This document shows positions 5,018 through 5,024 of a DNA stretch of 5,024 bases, one piece after another; the first letter of the stretch is position 1, and the number at the start of each line of letters is the position of its first letter. The translations under genes and the position numbers were made by a program. The notes below the pieces were generated by a model. The model was not told the DNA's origin. It did not search any database and was given only the letters and a program-made list of their open reading frames with translations. Origin of the DNA: an uncultured euryarchaeote (GTDB lineage Archaea; Thermoplasmatota; Thermoplasmata; UBA10834); the NCBI GenBank assembly GCA_937872085.1, contig CALMQK010000045.1:1-5024 (forward strand), written 5' to 3'.

Positions 5018-5024
5018 GAGCCAG

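Overview
The window comes from an archaeal chromosome. Every gene I can support lies on the minus strand, so transcription runs from high to low coordinates. The gene set is diagnostic for Archaea: aIF1A, a RIO1 kinase, a Dim2/Pno1-type KH protein, Pus10, ribosomal protein L21e, RNA polymerase subunit Rpo4 (RpoF), a DUF655 protein and KsgA/Dim1. The DNA looks GC-rich with strong G/C preference at third codon positions, which is why long antisense open frames appear. The gene orders aIF1A-RIO1-KH and L21e-Rpo4-DUF655-KsgA are ones I know from euryarchaeotes. A Thermoplasmata-like lineage is possible but unproven from this sequence alone.

Layout, in the direction of transcription. The first cluster runs from the right edge to about 2687: aIF1A (4951-4604), RIO1 kinase (4592-3825), Dim2-like KH protein (3828-3286, ATGA overlap with RIO1), and an unrecognised 197-aa protein (3280-2687). 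A 93-bp intergenic gap (2594-2686) holds a good TATA box. The second cluster follows: Pus10 (2593-1373), L21e (1368-1078), Rpo4 (1055-735), DUF655 (about 715-167) and the first 54 codons of KsgA (162 to the left edge). Spacing inside each cluster is between an overlap and 22 bp, so each is probably one transcription unit. The only other non-coding stretch is about 73 bp at the right edge.

The genes belong to the information-processing core. aIF1A acts in translation initiation. RIO1, the Dim2 homologue and KsgA/Dim1 are all small-subunit maturation factors acting near the 3' end of 16S rRNA. Pus10 modifies the tRNA TPsiC arm, L21e is a large-subunit protein, and Rpo4 is half of the polymerase stalk. 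Co-expression would tie transcription, ribosome assembly and tRNA modification together.

Most of the window is ordinary conserved archaeal housekeeping sequence, and I see no new mobile, defence or CRISPR-like system. The points worth a second look are: two genes whose conserved N-termini have no ATG, GTG or TTG start (aIF1A appears to use CTG, DUF655 appears to use ATC, each behind a well-placed Shine-Dalgarno sequence); a 15-bp-stem inverted repeat over the probable aIF1A promoter; and the unrecognised protein at the end of the ribosome-maturation cluster.
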